From the NCBI GenBank assembly GCA_003514765.1, contig DOOY01000128.1:1-5316 (forward strand): a DNA stretch of 5,316 nucleotides, given 5' to 3'. The notes under the pieces were generated by a model, which worked only from the letters and a program-made list of their open reading frames with translations, did not search any database and had not been told where the DNA came from. Positions within the stretch are counted from its first letter, which is position 1. Every line of letters begins with the position of its first letter. This document shows, piece after piece, positions 1-5,316 of the stretch. The DNA comes from Nitrosomonas sp. Its GTDB lineage: Bacteria; Pseudomonadota; Gammaproteobacteria; Burkholderiales; Nitrosomonadaceae. The translations under genes were made by a program, and so were the position numbers.

Positions 1-248
1 GAGAAGTAACTAATCAGGAAATATTTTTACTCAGCCAGAAACGTGTTGGCTGGCATCGAACTAATGTACACTTTTTCGCAAAGGCCAGTTGATGATGGGG
101 GAGCTGTCAGGATGTTTTTTTTACGCAAGTTTATGCATTGGCAGAATAAATCCGTCTAGCTTAAAAAGATGGCGTGTCAGCTCATCCGTAATATGTTTTT
201 TTGTGGTTAATGCGACAGAACCGTAAATATAAATGCAGTCCGCGCACA
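1..248. other. Non-coding stretch downstream of the kinase gene
   Basis: I see no supportable gene here. A short hairpin can form from CAGCCA (32-37) and TGGCTG (47-52) with a 9-base loop, but no T-run follows on either strand, so it is not a convincing terminator. On the minus strand a frame of about 50 codons stays open just after the kinase stop, ending near 130. It has no ATG until close to its end and resembles no family I know. A run of eight T follows GATG near 112-122, without a stem before it. No terminator for the kinase operon is evident. Confidence 0.5.
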
Positions 249-1526
249 CTAATTTGAAGTGAATAACACTGTAAATTTAGAGCCTTGGCCTATCTTGCTC
301 TCAAAGGATATCGTCCAGCCATAACGCTCACAAATACGTTGAACAATTGCGAATCCTAATCTGACCCTATCCGAATTGTCCAGGTTAACATTTACAGTAT
401 GTTCAGATAGTTTAGTCTGCATAGCTGCATCGATGCCAACACCAGTGTCCGCAACTATTAGCTGGTTGGATGTTATTGTCACTGTAACAGTACCTTGATT
501 GGTATATCGAAATGCATTTCGTACCAGATTCGCAACCAGAACACTGAGAATTCCTGAGGGCGCCTGCACTTGTAGCTGGCCCTTTTCTTCGATTATCACT
601 TTGACCGGCTTGTCGCCCAACCATACGCGCTGCTGTTCAATTACCCCGTGAACTATTGGCATCAAAGCACAATCATCATGGCATATGCTTGATTCGCTTT
701 TAATTTGTGCCAACACTAAAAATGTCTCGATCAATTCAGAAATCTCACCGACTGCACGTTGAATTCGCCGAATTCGCCCGAGATCTATGGCAGATAAATT
801 AGGCTTCGCAGACATTAATTCTGCCGCCAAACTAATACTGGTAACGGGTGTTCTTAACTCATGGCTCACATTGCTCGCAAATTCTTTTTCGCGAAGCAAA
901 AGCTGCTGCAATTGTTCATGGTGGTGTTGAAACTCTTGCGCCAGGGCGCCTATCTCATCGTCTTTGAATACGGACAGATTCAGGGATTCTCCTGGCTGAT
1001 GCTTAAATGCAGCGACTTGTCCAACGAGCTGCTTGATAGGATTGATTACGCGAAGTGACAGTCTCCAACCAAAAACTAGTGCAATAATCAGAATGGCAAT
1101 TGAACATAACCCAACCAAGTAGCTAAAAACACGTTCACGTTCGCGGATACTGGTCTCGTCAAATTGCACGGTATAACGAGTTCCGTCGATATGCTCGACC
1201 AGTATTCGGTAGTTTCGATCGTTGTGCTTTACGTTGTGAAAACCCTGAGTAAGATCACGCAAATGCTCAGGCATGTCGACGATTTCATCGAATGGCGTAA
1301 TATAGATGAAGATAGTCGTGCGCGAATTAGGGAATCCAAGAGCTTTAGCATTTTCAACCTGCAGACGATATTCTCTTAGCTCTGCATAGAGTATGTCGTC
1401 GAGCATGTTTTTCTCAAATGATTCCAATACAATAATCAGAACCACCCCGAAAACAAAGACTAATATAACTCCAAAAAATAGAAACTCAAGAACGATACGT
1501 CGACTGATTCGGTTAATCTTCTGCAT
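249..1526 (-). CDS. Two-component sensor histidine kinase, OmpR-partner class
   Basis: This is an inner-membrane sensor kinase of 425 residues that should phosphorylate the regulator encoded just upstream. In order it has a first membrane segment (about 11-35), a periplasmic sensing part (about 36-133) with no family I recognise, a second membrane segment (about 134-155), and a HAMP linker with the conserved proline near 163. The HisKA dimerisation helix carries the phosphoacceptor H222 in SHELRTP, and the ATPase domain runs to the end. The N box has N333 and N337, and the G1 box is DTGVGI from D360. The G2 box is unusual: RVRLGF (387-392) replaces the two leading glycines of the common GxGLGL. 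The start at 1526 is chosen because a longer frame reaching 1652 would lie deep inside the regulator gene and adds residues unlike a kinase N-terminus. The start overlaps the regulator's 3' end by 14 bases, and no strong ribosome binding site precedes it, which suggests translational coupling. The signal sensed cannot be told from the sequence. Confidence 0.93.
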   Translation of the reverse strand: MQKINRISRRIVLEFLFFGVILVFVFGVVLIIVLESFEKNMLDDILYAELREYRLQVENAKALGFPNSRTTIFIYITPFDEIVDMPEHLRDLTQGFHNVKHNDRNYRILVEHIDGTRYTVQFDETSIRERERVFSYLVGLCSIAILIIALVFGWRLSLRVINPIKQLVGQVAAFKHQPGESLNLSVFKDDEIGALAQEFQHHHEQLQQLLLREKEFASNVSHELRTPVTSISLAAELMSAKPNLSAIDLGRIRRIQRAVGEISELIETFLVLAQIKSESSICHDDCALMPIVHGVIEQQRVWLGDKPVKVIIEEKGQLQVQAPSGILSVLVANLVRNAFRYTNQGTVTVTITSNQLIVADTGVGIDAAMQTKLSEHTVNVNLDNSDRVRLGFAIVQRICERYGWTISFESKIGQGSKFTVLFTSN

Positions 1527-2196
1527 GTTTGTCGGTAAATTTATACCCGAAACCACGTACAGTGTGTAAAAGCGGTTGATCAAACGGTTTATCAATAATC
1601 TGCCGCAGATTGGAAAGGTGGGTACGCAGGGCATCACTATCCGGCGGATCATCCTTCCAGATGGCGTACTCGATTTCTTCGCGCCCGATGACTCGATGCG
1701 CGTTTTGCATCAGAAACATCAATATTCGGAACTGCGTCGGATTGAGGGTGATATGCTTACCTGCACGGCAAACTTCGTGAGCATTCACATCGAGTGAAAG
1801 ATCTCCAACTGTCAGTTGTGGGTTAGGTATACGGCAGATGCGCTCGGATAATACTTTAATGCGCGCTGCCAGTTCTTTTAGGGAAAATGGCTTTGCCATA
1901 TAGTCGTCCGCACCCGATTTGAAGCCCTCCAATTTATTTTCGATTGAATCACGGGCGGTCAGCATAAGTACAGGGATTAATCGTTGTGCATCCGCGCGAA
2001 GCCGACGACAAAGCGTGATCCCATCGATACCCGGCAAACCTAGGTCAAGGACAATTACATCGTAGTCTTTCGTGGCCGCCAGATGCAAACCTGTCACCCC
2101 ATCTCCAGCAGCATCAACCGTGTACCCTAAAACTTCCAGGTAATCGAAGATACTGGCGGCTATGTCCTGGTTGTCCTCTATGATAAGCACTTTCAT
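1513..2196 (-). CDS. OmpR/PhoB-family response regulator
   Basis: This is a cytoplasmic transcription factor of 227 residues, a normal length for the family. The receiver domain (about 1-118) has the acidic pair E7/D8, the phosphoacceptor D51 in VLDLGLPGIDG, the switch threonine T80 and the conserved K102 before P103. The C-terminal winged-helix domain (about 126-222) includes a likely recognition helix around DALRTHLSNLRQIID (188-202) and the typical HTVRGFGYKF end. By general sequence character it resembles the QseB/PmrA/CusR group, but the signal and the exact subgroup cannot be assigned. It is the first gene of the operon with the kinase, whose start lies inside its last codons. The sequence before its ATG has only a weak ribosome binding site (TAAGA about 7 bases upstream). 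A pair of 11-bp-spaced hexamers at 2224-2240 could be an autoregulatory site. Confidence 0.95.
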   Translation of the reverse strand: MKVLIIEDNQDIAASIFDYLEVLGYTVDAAGDGVTGLHLAATKDYDVIVLDLGLPGIDGITLCRRLRADAQRLIPVLMLTARDSIENKLEGFKSGADDYMAKPFSLKELAARIKVLSERICRIPNPQLTVGDLSLDVNAHEVCRAGKHITLNPTQFRILMFLMQNAHRVIGREEIEYAIWKDDPPDSDALRTHLSNLRQIIDKPFDQPLLHTVRGFGYKFTDKHAED

Positions 2197-2223
2197 GGGA
2201 GCGTCTTAGGCCAAAACAAAAAA

Positions 2224-2240
2224 CTAAAAGAAAACTTAAC
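2224..2240. promoter_or_regulatory. Possible regulator-binding direct repeat upstream of the response regulator
   Basis: On the plus strand CTAAAA (2224-2229) is followed, after five bases, by CTTAAC (2235-2240), an 11-bp period. OmpR-class regulators such as PmrA and PhoP bind hexamer-N5-hexamer direct repeats of this kind. The site is 28-44 bases before the regulator's ATG and resembles the triple repeat before the yfdX-like gene, so autoregulation is plausible. The region is A-rich, so a chance match is possible. Confidence 0.3.
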
Positions 2241-2300
2241 CAAACTCTACATTTCGCCAGATCACTTAATACAGAAGAAACATAGCTACTCGCCCCCTTA

Positions 2301-2326
2301 GAAAAATAATCAAGAAAACACTTGAT
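2301..2326 (-). terminator. Weak candidate hairpin with T-rich tail between hdeD and the regulator
   Basis: ATCAAG (2309-2314) and CTTGAT (2321-2326) form a perfect 6-bp stem with a 6-base loop. Read on the minus strand it is followed by TATTTTTC, as in an intrinsic terminator. It lies about 160 bases after the HdeD-like stop codon. The stem is AT-rich and short, so termination would be weak, and it could instead be an operator palindrome. The rest of the 289-base gap (2197-2485) shows only the regulator's upstream region and AT-rich sequence. Confidence 0.25.
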
Positions 2327-2485
2327 AAAAATTGTTTATTCTGATTAAAAGGGCTCGATGCGACAGAGTCAGCGTAAACACTCCTTGAATCTGGAAAAAT
2401 TGTCTATATAGCTGAATTTTCTTGGTACTATCGATTGAAGATTCTGCTCATTATTTTAGCTCCGCACAGATTATGACTATGATTC

Positions 2486-3055
2486 TTAATCATTTTTATT
2501 ATGTCCGGTATTATCTGCGACGCTGGCCCTAAAACCCAGCAATAAAGCCACAGTCCCGCTTGCTAATAAATTAATTCCGACCAATATACCTAATAAAGCT
2601 GCAGATTGTTGTGGCCAATCGCCTAACAATATCATTGCTATTGCGATGGACAGAACTCCACTTGCCACGAGCCAACCAATTTTTGGTTGGCTGCGCCAGT
2701 GCCAGGAATATATCAATTTCATTACGCCCTCAACAACAAACAGCGTTCCAACAACAAAAGCTAATGCTTGTATGCCTTCAGCCGGACGTATTAATAGCCA
2801 TGACCCAACTACTAAAAAAAGTACCGCCCACAGTAATCTAAACCAAAACGATTCATGTTTGCGTGTGGTCAGAGCAGATCCGGCTTGAATACAGCCACTA
2901 ATGAAAAATAACCATCCAAGTAACAATTCAATTGCTATGCCCGCTACCACAGGGGCAAATAAGGCGGCAAAACCTCCTAAAATAAAAACAATGCCAAAAA
3001 TTTTAAACCGCCCGGAAGGCGGCGATAAGTTTAATTGAGTATTTGTTGGTTGCAT
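2486..3055 (-). CDS. HdeD-like six-span inner-membrane protein (DUF308 type)
   Basis: This is a 189-residue membrane protein with about six hydrophobic spans, near residues 17-36, 39-60, 71-90, 96-115, 125-145 and 151-174, a polar N-terminus and a hydrophilic tail ending in NKND. Length, span count and internal character match the HdeD family, in which three two-helix units repeat. The pattern of a gly-rich helix, then W and F residues, then a short basic loop (for example LTTRKHESFW at 62-71) is typical. In E. coli HdeD is an inner-membrane protein linked to acid resistance at high cell density; its molecular activity is not known. The ATG at 3055 is preceded by GGGGA at a 6-7 base spacing. 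It lies 113 bases after the SmbP-like gene on the same strand, and may be co-transcribed with it or use its own promoter. Confidence 0.85.
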   Translation of the reverse strand: MQPTNTQLNLSPPSGRFKIFGIVFILGGFAALFAPVVAGIAIELLLGWLFFISGCIQAGSALTTRKHESFWFRLLWAVLFLVVGSWLLIRPAEGIQALAFVVGTLFVVEGVMKLIYSWHWRSQPKIGWLVASGVLSIAIAMILLGDWPQQSAALLGILVGINLLASGTVALLLGFRASVADNTGHNKND

Positions 3056-3102
3056 CTTATTTCCCCAATATCAAAGATACTGAACTAATGGTTTAGCTAC
3101 CT

Positions 3103-3131
3103 GTTACAAGAAATATGATTAAACTGAACAA
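3103..3131 (-). promoter_or_regulatory. Possible sigma-70 promoter for the HdeD-like gene
   Basis: On the minus strand TTGTTC (3131-3126) is separated by exactly 17 bases from TGTAAC (3108-3103). Transcription would start near 3096, about 40 bases before the ATG. The -10 match is imperfect and the region is AT-rich, so this is only a candidate. Confidence 0.25.
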
Positions 3132-3168
3132 TGCTGTAATTTTGATTTGCCTAACTTTATGAATTTTT

Positions 3169-3582
3169 TCAATTATCATTCAGGTAATCGACTTTCTTTG
3201 GAGTGTATGCGTGCATCTCATCTAATGCTGCATTGATATGCTTGCTGGCAATATCCGCATGTCCCATTTTGGCGTGTTTTACAGCCTCTTCCAAGTGCGT
3301 AATCGACGCATTTATGTGCTCCACTCCGGAAACATTTATTTTGCTAATGGCTTTTACATCAGCAGCGTGGGCATACTGCAAACTCATTTCTGCATGCTTA
3401 AGAATTTCCTTTGCATCATTTCCGTGTGCTTTGGCCATTTCTGCGTGCTTGATAGCTTCTGTCATAGAGTTACCAGTTTTTTCTGCAGATTCAACTTGTC
3501 CACCATAACCTGATGCGCTGATCTGACTGCTGAAGAAAAGCACTAACGTACTGACTGCTAAAATAGTTGATATTTTTTTCAT
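3169..3582 (-). CDS. smbP: SmbP-like periplasmic small metal-binding protein
   Basis: This is a 137-residue exported protein. Residues 1-23 form a signal peptide (KK, a hydrophobic core, then a likely cut after ISA). The mature part is helical and histidine-rich, with ten histidines at 46, 53, 63, 72, 89, 96, 103, 108, 115 and 124. Several are seven residues apart (46/53, 89/96/103, 108/115), placing them on one helix face. KHAEM occurs twice (45-49, 62-66), and methionines at 49, 66, 106 and 123 add possible ligands. This matches SmbP of Nitrosomonas europaea, a small periplasmic four-helix bundle with histidine heptads that binds several copper or other divalent ions and has no cysteines. 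The likely role is metal buffering in the periplasm. The start at 3582 has GGAG (3596-3593) 10 bases upstream. A MITE-like element ends 61 bases before the start and may have altered its promoter. No 11-bp repeat like that of yfdX is seen here. Confidence 0.85.
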   Translation of the reverse strand: MKKISTILAVSTLVLFFSSQISASGYGGQVESAEKTGNSMTEAIKHAEMAKAHGNDAKEILKHAEMSLQYAHAADVKAISKINVSGVEHINASITHLEEAVKHAKMGHADIASKHINAALDEMHAYTPKKVDYLNDN

Positions 3583-3643
3583 GATTTAACCGCTCCATTT
3601 TTTGTGTAAAAGTAAAACATTCATTATTATTTTGTTATCTTTA

Positions 3644-3783
3644 GGGCACCTCTGAAATCCACATTTGCGAGCACCTCCTTCGGGGATTGCCTGCTTACCC
3701 CGCCTCGTCGCAATACCATGTTGCGTAATCATTTTTTAATTGCGCCTGGTTTTATTTAGAACCCTGAATTTTTAGAGGTGCCC
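3644..3783. mobile_element. MITE-like element with terminal inverted repeats and TTTA duplication
   Basis: This is a 140-bp unit bounded by GGGCACCTCT (3644-3653) and its exact reverse complement AGAGGTGCCC (3774-3783); allowing one mismatch, the match extends to about 14 bp. TTTA occurs immediately outside both ends (3640-3643, 3784-3787), as expected for a target-site duplication. It is too short to encode a transposase. Short duplications and such ends suggest an element mobilised by an IS5-type transposase; this is an inference. Inside, CGCAA (3709-3713) pairs with TTGCG (3721-3725). On the minus strand a 30-codon frame (3719-3627) runs out through the left end, encoding SRQSPKEVLANVDFRGAL; it may be a remnant of the parent element. 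The element splits the gap between yfdX and smbP. Without it and one TTTA copy, the gap would be 105 bases. Confidence 0.75.
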
Positions 3784-3831
3784 TTTAATCATAAGTGAGA
3801 TACCAATCCGGCTGATCTAAACTATACCGAG

Positions 3832-4707
3832 TTAACTGCTCCATCCTTTGATGGTTTTTTTCCATTGATCAAGTTGATCGCTGATGCGCTGGGTTATAGT
3901 AGGGTCCTGCTTCTTTAACTCTGCTTGTAACTTATTCAAATCTGCTGAGAGCTTTTCTACACTCGCCTGATCAACATCGGGAAGGTCTGCTTTTTTTGCG
4001 TCGGTTAAACGTTTCTGCACGTACTGAAGTGTGAAACGCGCCTTGTCGTATTCTTTCTCGCTCAAGAATGCTTTGGCAAGCGCCAAGTTACCGGAGATCG
4101 CCAGTACGGGATCATCGATTTCTGTTTCATCAATAATCGCACCCTCAAAAATTGAGGCAAGCGCGTTTTGCGCCTTGCTATATTCTTTTTTGTTTATGTC
4201 CTGGAGAGCATTATTCAGATCCGTTTTAACTGTGGCCAGATCTATCTTGACATTTACGTGCACCAAACCCGCATCTATTTCCTTTATTCCCAATTCTTTT
4301 GAACGTTTGAAAATAGTTTCATAATCGCTAGTCAGGAATACGTCATCCATGATGGGAACATAGTGTTCCTTGACCGTTTGGCTGTCGTCGTAGCTCACCT
4401 TGCCGTACTTAAACGAAGAATTAATCTTGAGCTCCGGTAATTGTTCCGCCAGCGTAGTTTGGATGGCCTGTGCTTTTTTAATATGACTGGAAGCTTCATC
4501 AGGAAGCTTGATTCCCAATGCAAACTGTGCAAGGTTGATGTGCCCCATCATTTTGTGCGCAAGCTGCAGAGTTTGCTCGCGCTGCAGCTCAATTGGCGTC
4601 TTCTCTTTAGCCGATTGACTTTTTGACGCATCGGCAGCGATTACGATGCTCGGTAGCATAAAAGCGACAACCAGTAAAAATCCGCGGATTAATTTATATT
4701 TATTCAT
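3832..4707 (-). CDS. YfdX-family exported protein
   Basis: This is a 291-residue protein with a signal peptide at 1-24 or 25 (KYKLIR, a hydrophobic stretch, then VIA before AADASK), so it is probably periplasmic. The middle part matches the YfdX family: a helical N-terminal section with HINLAQFAL and SSHIKKAQ (56-80), YVPIMDD (116-122), and the conserved block from GIKEIDAGLVHVNVKIDL (140-157) through LNNALQDINKKEYSKAQNAL (164-183). This is followed by DETEIDDPVLAISGNLALAKAFL (193-215) and a helix around 218-235. A charged, helical tail (about 236-291) with VEKLSADLNKLQAELKK extends beyond the usual core; E. coli YfdX is about 211 residues. In enteric bacteria yfdX lies in an acid-response regulon, and its exact function is not settled. 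The ATG at 4707 has a strong GGAGG six bases upstream. It is the first gene of the cluster in the direction of transcription, and a triple 11-bp direct repeat lies about 100 bases upstream. Confidence 0.83.
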   Translation of the reverse strand: MNKYKLIRGFLLVVAFMLPSIVIAADASKSQSAKEKTPIELQREQTLQLAHKMMGHINLAQFALGIKLPDEASSHIKKAQAIQTTLAEQLPELKINSSFKYGKVSYDDSQTVKEHYVPIMDDVFLTSDYETIFKRSKELGIKEIDAGLVHVNVKIDLATVKTDLNNALQDINKKEYSKAQNALASIFEGAIIDETEIDDPVLAISGNLALAKAFLSEKEYDKARFTLQYVQKRLTDAKKADLPDVDQASVEKLSADLNKLQAELKKQDPTITQRISDQLDQWKKTIKGWSS

Positions 4708-4713
4708 TTCATG

Positions 4714-4718
4714 CCTCC
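4714..4718 (-). promoter_or_regulatory. Strong ribosome binding site of the yfdX-like gene
   Basis: GGAGG on the minus strand lies six bases before the ATG at 4707. It fixes the start and is the best Shine-Dalgarno match among the genes here, suggesting efficient translation. Upstream in the presumed leader, GATAA (4763-4759) and TTATC (4752-4748) can pair into a small hairpin, whose role is unknown. Confidence 0.7.
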
Positions 4719-4807
4719 ATACTTTTAAAGGTTTAATGCACCAAGGGGATAACGATTTTTATCGCCTCGTGTGATAGAGACTTTAAAAGCATGTATGTAA
4801 ATGTTGC

Positions 4808-4835
4808 GTTAAAGTATTGTTAAAATTTTGCTAAA
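4808..4835. promoter_or_regulatory. Triple 11-bp direct repeat, possible OmpR-class operator of yfdX
   Basis: Three hexamers on the plus strand, GTTAAA (4808), GTTAAA (4819) and GCTAAA (4830), start exactly 11 bases apart. On the coding strand they read TTTAGC-N5-TTTAAC-N5-TTTAAC. OmpR-class dimers bind head-to-tail repeats with this spacing. The array is 100-128 bases before the yfdX ATG, a reasonable distance if the promoter lies between. A related two-copy site precedes the response regulator, so that regulator is the natural candidate ligand; this link is inference. Confidence 0.45.
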
Positions 4836-4836
4836 T

Positions 4837-5134
4837 CATCAGTATTTTGCTCAGATGGTGGAAAAAACAGCTTTGCCGCATTAAATATTCTTCATCCATT
4901 TCGGTTTCCTGTACACCAAAAGCAAGCTGGTCACGCTGACGTAACTGATCAAACAGGTGGCTATTCCGCCACCCAATCTCGCCCGGCGGTGAACTGCAAC
5001 ATGCTGTATGCGGATTGTGCGCACACGGGTGGGATGCGATGGAGATGTATTACGCAGCCTACATCGGTTTGAGAGACAGCCATGTAAAGCAGCGCACCCA
5101 TAAAACCTGCATACAACTAACAGGTTAGGATTAA
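4837..5134. other. Gene-free stretch with a GC-rich hairpin; possible gene remnant
   Basis: No gene can be supported. On the minus strand a frame stays open from 5049 to the stop at 4831 (72 codons) and includes SHLFDQLRQRDQLAFGVQ, but has no good start: its first ATG is deep inside, with no clear ribosome binding site. On the plus strand an opposing frame runs from 4949 to 5128. The part from about 4970 to 5100 is richer in GC than its surroundings, which could mean a decayed or transferred fragment. I recognise neither translation. A 10-bp palindrome TGTGCGCACA lies at 5016-5025. Confidence 0.35.
4956..4973. other. Perfect GC-rich hairpin
   Basis: GGTGGC (4956-4961) and GCCACC (4968-4973) form a perfect 6-bp stem with a 6-base loop. 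Neither strand has a real T-run after it; the minus strand has only TGTTTG. It could be the stem of a poor terminator for something transcribed towards yfdX, a protein-binding palindrome, or a feature of a lost gene. Confidence 0.35.
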
Positions 5135-5316
5135 CCCAGATTTTCCATTAGGAATGCACCAAAGAAGAGAAACTAATCAAATAAGCAACTTCCACCAAAA
5201 CCATCTGGAAGAAAAAATTCTTTATTATAGGAATGCCAATTTGGTGAAATCCAAATATATTCAATAAGTTTCTCTAATGGCTTCCATTAGAAAATCCGGC
5301 TATTGGAAAATCTGGG
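5135..5316. repeat. Inverted-repeat unit, possible second MITE or IS end, reaching the window edge
   Basis: CCCAGATTTTCCA (5135-5147) and its exact reverse complement (5304-5316) enclose 182 bp. More nested pairs lie inside: CACCAAA (5157-5163) with TTTGGTG (5240-5246), AGAGAAACT (5166-5174) with AGTTTCTCT (5267-5275), and CTTCCA (5189-5194) with TGGAAG (5206-5211). Direct repeats are TAGGAATGC (5149-5157, 5228-5236) and TTCCATTAG (5143-5151, 5282-5290). No transposase frame fits. TTAA precedes the left end, but the right flank is outside the window, so a target duplication cannot be tested. The nested order suggests a large foldback structure, as in many non-autonomous elements. Confidence 0.55.
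5274..5290. repeat. Tight palindrome inside the terminal repeat unit
   Basis: CTAATGG (5274-5280) and CCATTAG (5284-5290) flank only three bases, giving a 7-bp stem that extends to about 11 bp with one mismatch (5270-5280 with 5284-5294). It lies near the right end of the inverted-repeat unit and may be a subterminal transposase-recognition or folding element. Confidence 0.5.

Noticed and set aside
130..270. Small minus-strand frame right after the kinase stop
   Set aside because: It has only a GTG start overlapping the kinase stop codon, no ribosome binding site and no known family.
861..1379. Plus-strand open frames within the kinase gene
   Set aside because: They lie opposite a well-supported kinase, have no recognisable domains and no ribosome binding sites.
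1527..1652. Longer N-terminus for the sensor kinase
   Set aside because: The extra 42 residues would be read from inside the regulator gene, lack kinase character, and the first membrane segment already follows directly after the start at 1526.
3091..3107. Possible 11-bp repeat GTTTAG-N5-TGTTAC before hdeD
   Set aside because: The two hexamers match each other poorly and differ from the repeats before yfdX and the regulator.
3203..3513. Two plus-strand cysteine-rich frames opposite smbP
   Set aside because: They are the antisense reading of a repetitive helical protein; the codons for His, Ala and Met on the minus strand explain the apparent composition.
4721..4790. Pair of near-palindromes CTTTTAAAG and CTTTAAAAG in the yfdX leader
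   Set aside because: Such A/T palindromes are common in AT-rich leaders and the roughly 60-bp distance suggests no specific arrangement; kept only as a note.
1..5316. CRISPR array, tRNA or rRNA gene
   Set aside because: No regularly spaced long repeats, no cloverleaf with the TTCGA-type arm and no ribosomal RNA core sequence were seen.

Overview
The window suggests an AT-leaning betaproteobacterium close to Nitrosomonas. The main evidence is the protein at 3169-3582, a histidine-rich secreted protein of the SmbP (small metal-binding protein) type, a family first described in Nitrosomonas europaea. The other genes, an OmpR-class two-component pair, an HdeD-like membrane protein and a YfdX-like protein, are widespread in proteobacteria. 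The genus assignment is therefore an inference from one marker family.

Layout: all five recognised genes are on the minus strand, so transcription runs from right to left. In that order they are yfdX-like (4707-3832), smbP-like (3582-3169), hdeD-like (3055-2486), an OmpR-family response regulator (2196-1513) and its sensor histidine kinase (1526-249). The last two overlap by 14 bases and form a clear operon. The other genes are separated by gaps of 249, 113 and 289 bases, so each may have its own promoter. No plus-strand gene is convincing. Bases 1-248 and 4831-5134 contain no gene I can support.

Non-coding structure: a 140-bp MITE-like element (3644-3783) has matching 10-bp terminal inverted repeats and a TTTA duplication on each side. 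It sits between yfdX and smbP, just upstream of smbP. A second inverted-repeat unit (5135-5316) has 13-bp ends and runs exactly to the window edge. Three hexamers of type GYTAAA spaced by 11 bp (4808-4835) lie about 100 bp upstream of yfdX. A similar pair (2224-2240) lies just upstream of the response regulator. Eleven-bp direct repeats are the usual binding pattern of OmpR-class regulators.

How the genes may work together (inference): the kinase and regulator look like a local envelope-stress sensor. The other genes encode two exported proteins, one of them a probable metal sponge and one a YfdX-family protein, plus an inner-membrane HdeD-like protein. HdeD and YfdX are linked to acid response in enteric bacteria and SmbP to copper and other divalent metals. 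The cluster is therefore best read as a candidate acid/metal envelope-stress module, possibly controlled by the adjacent regulator.
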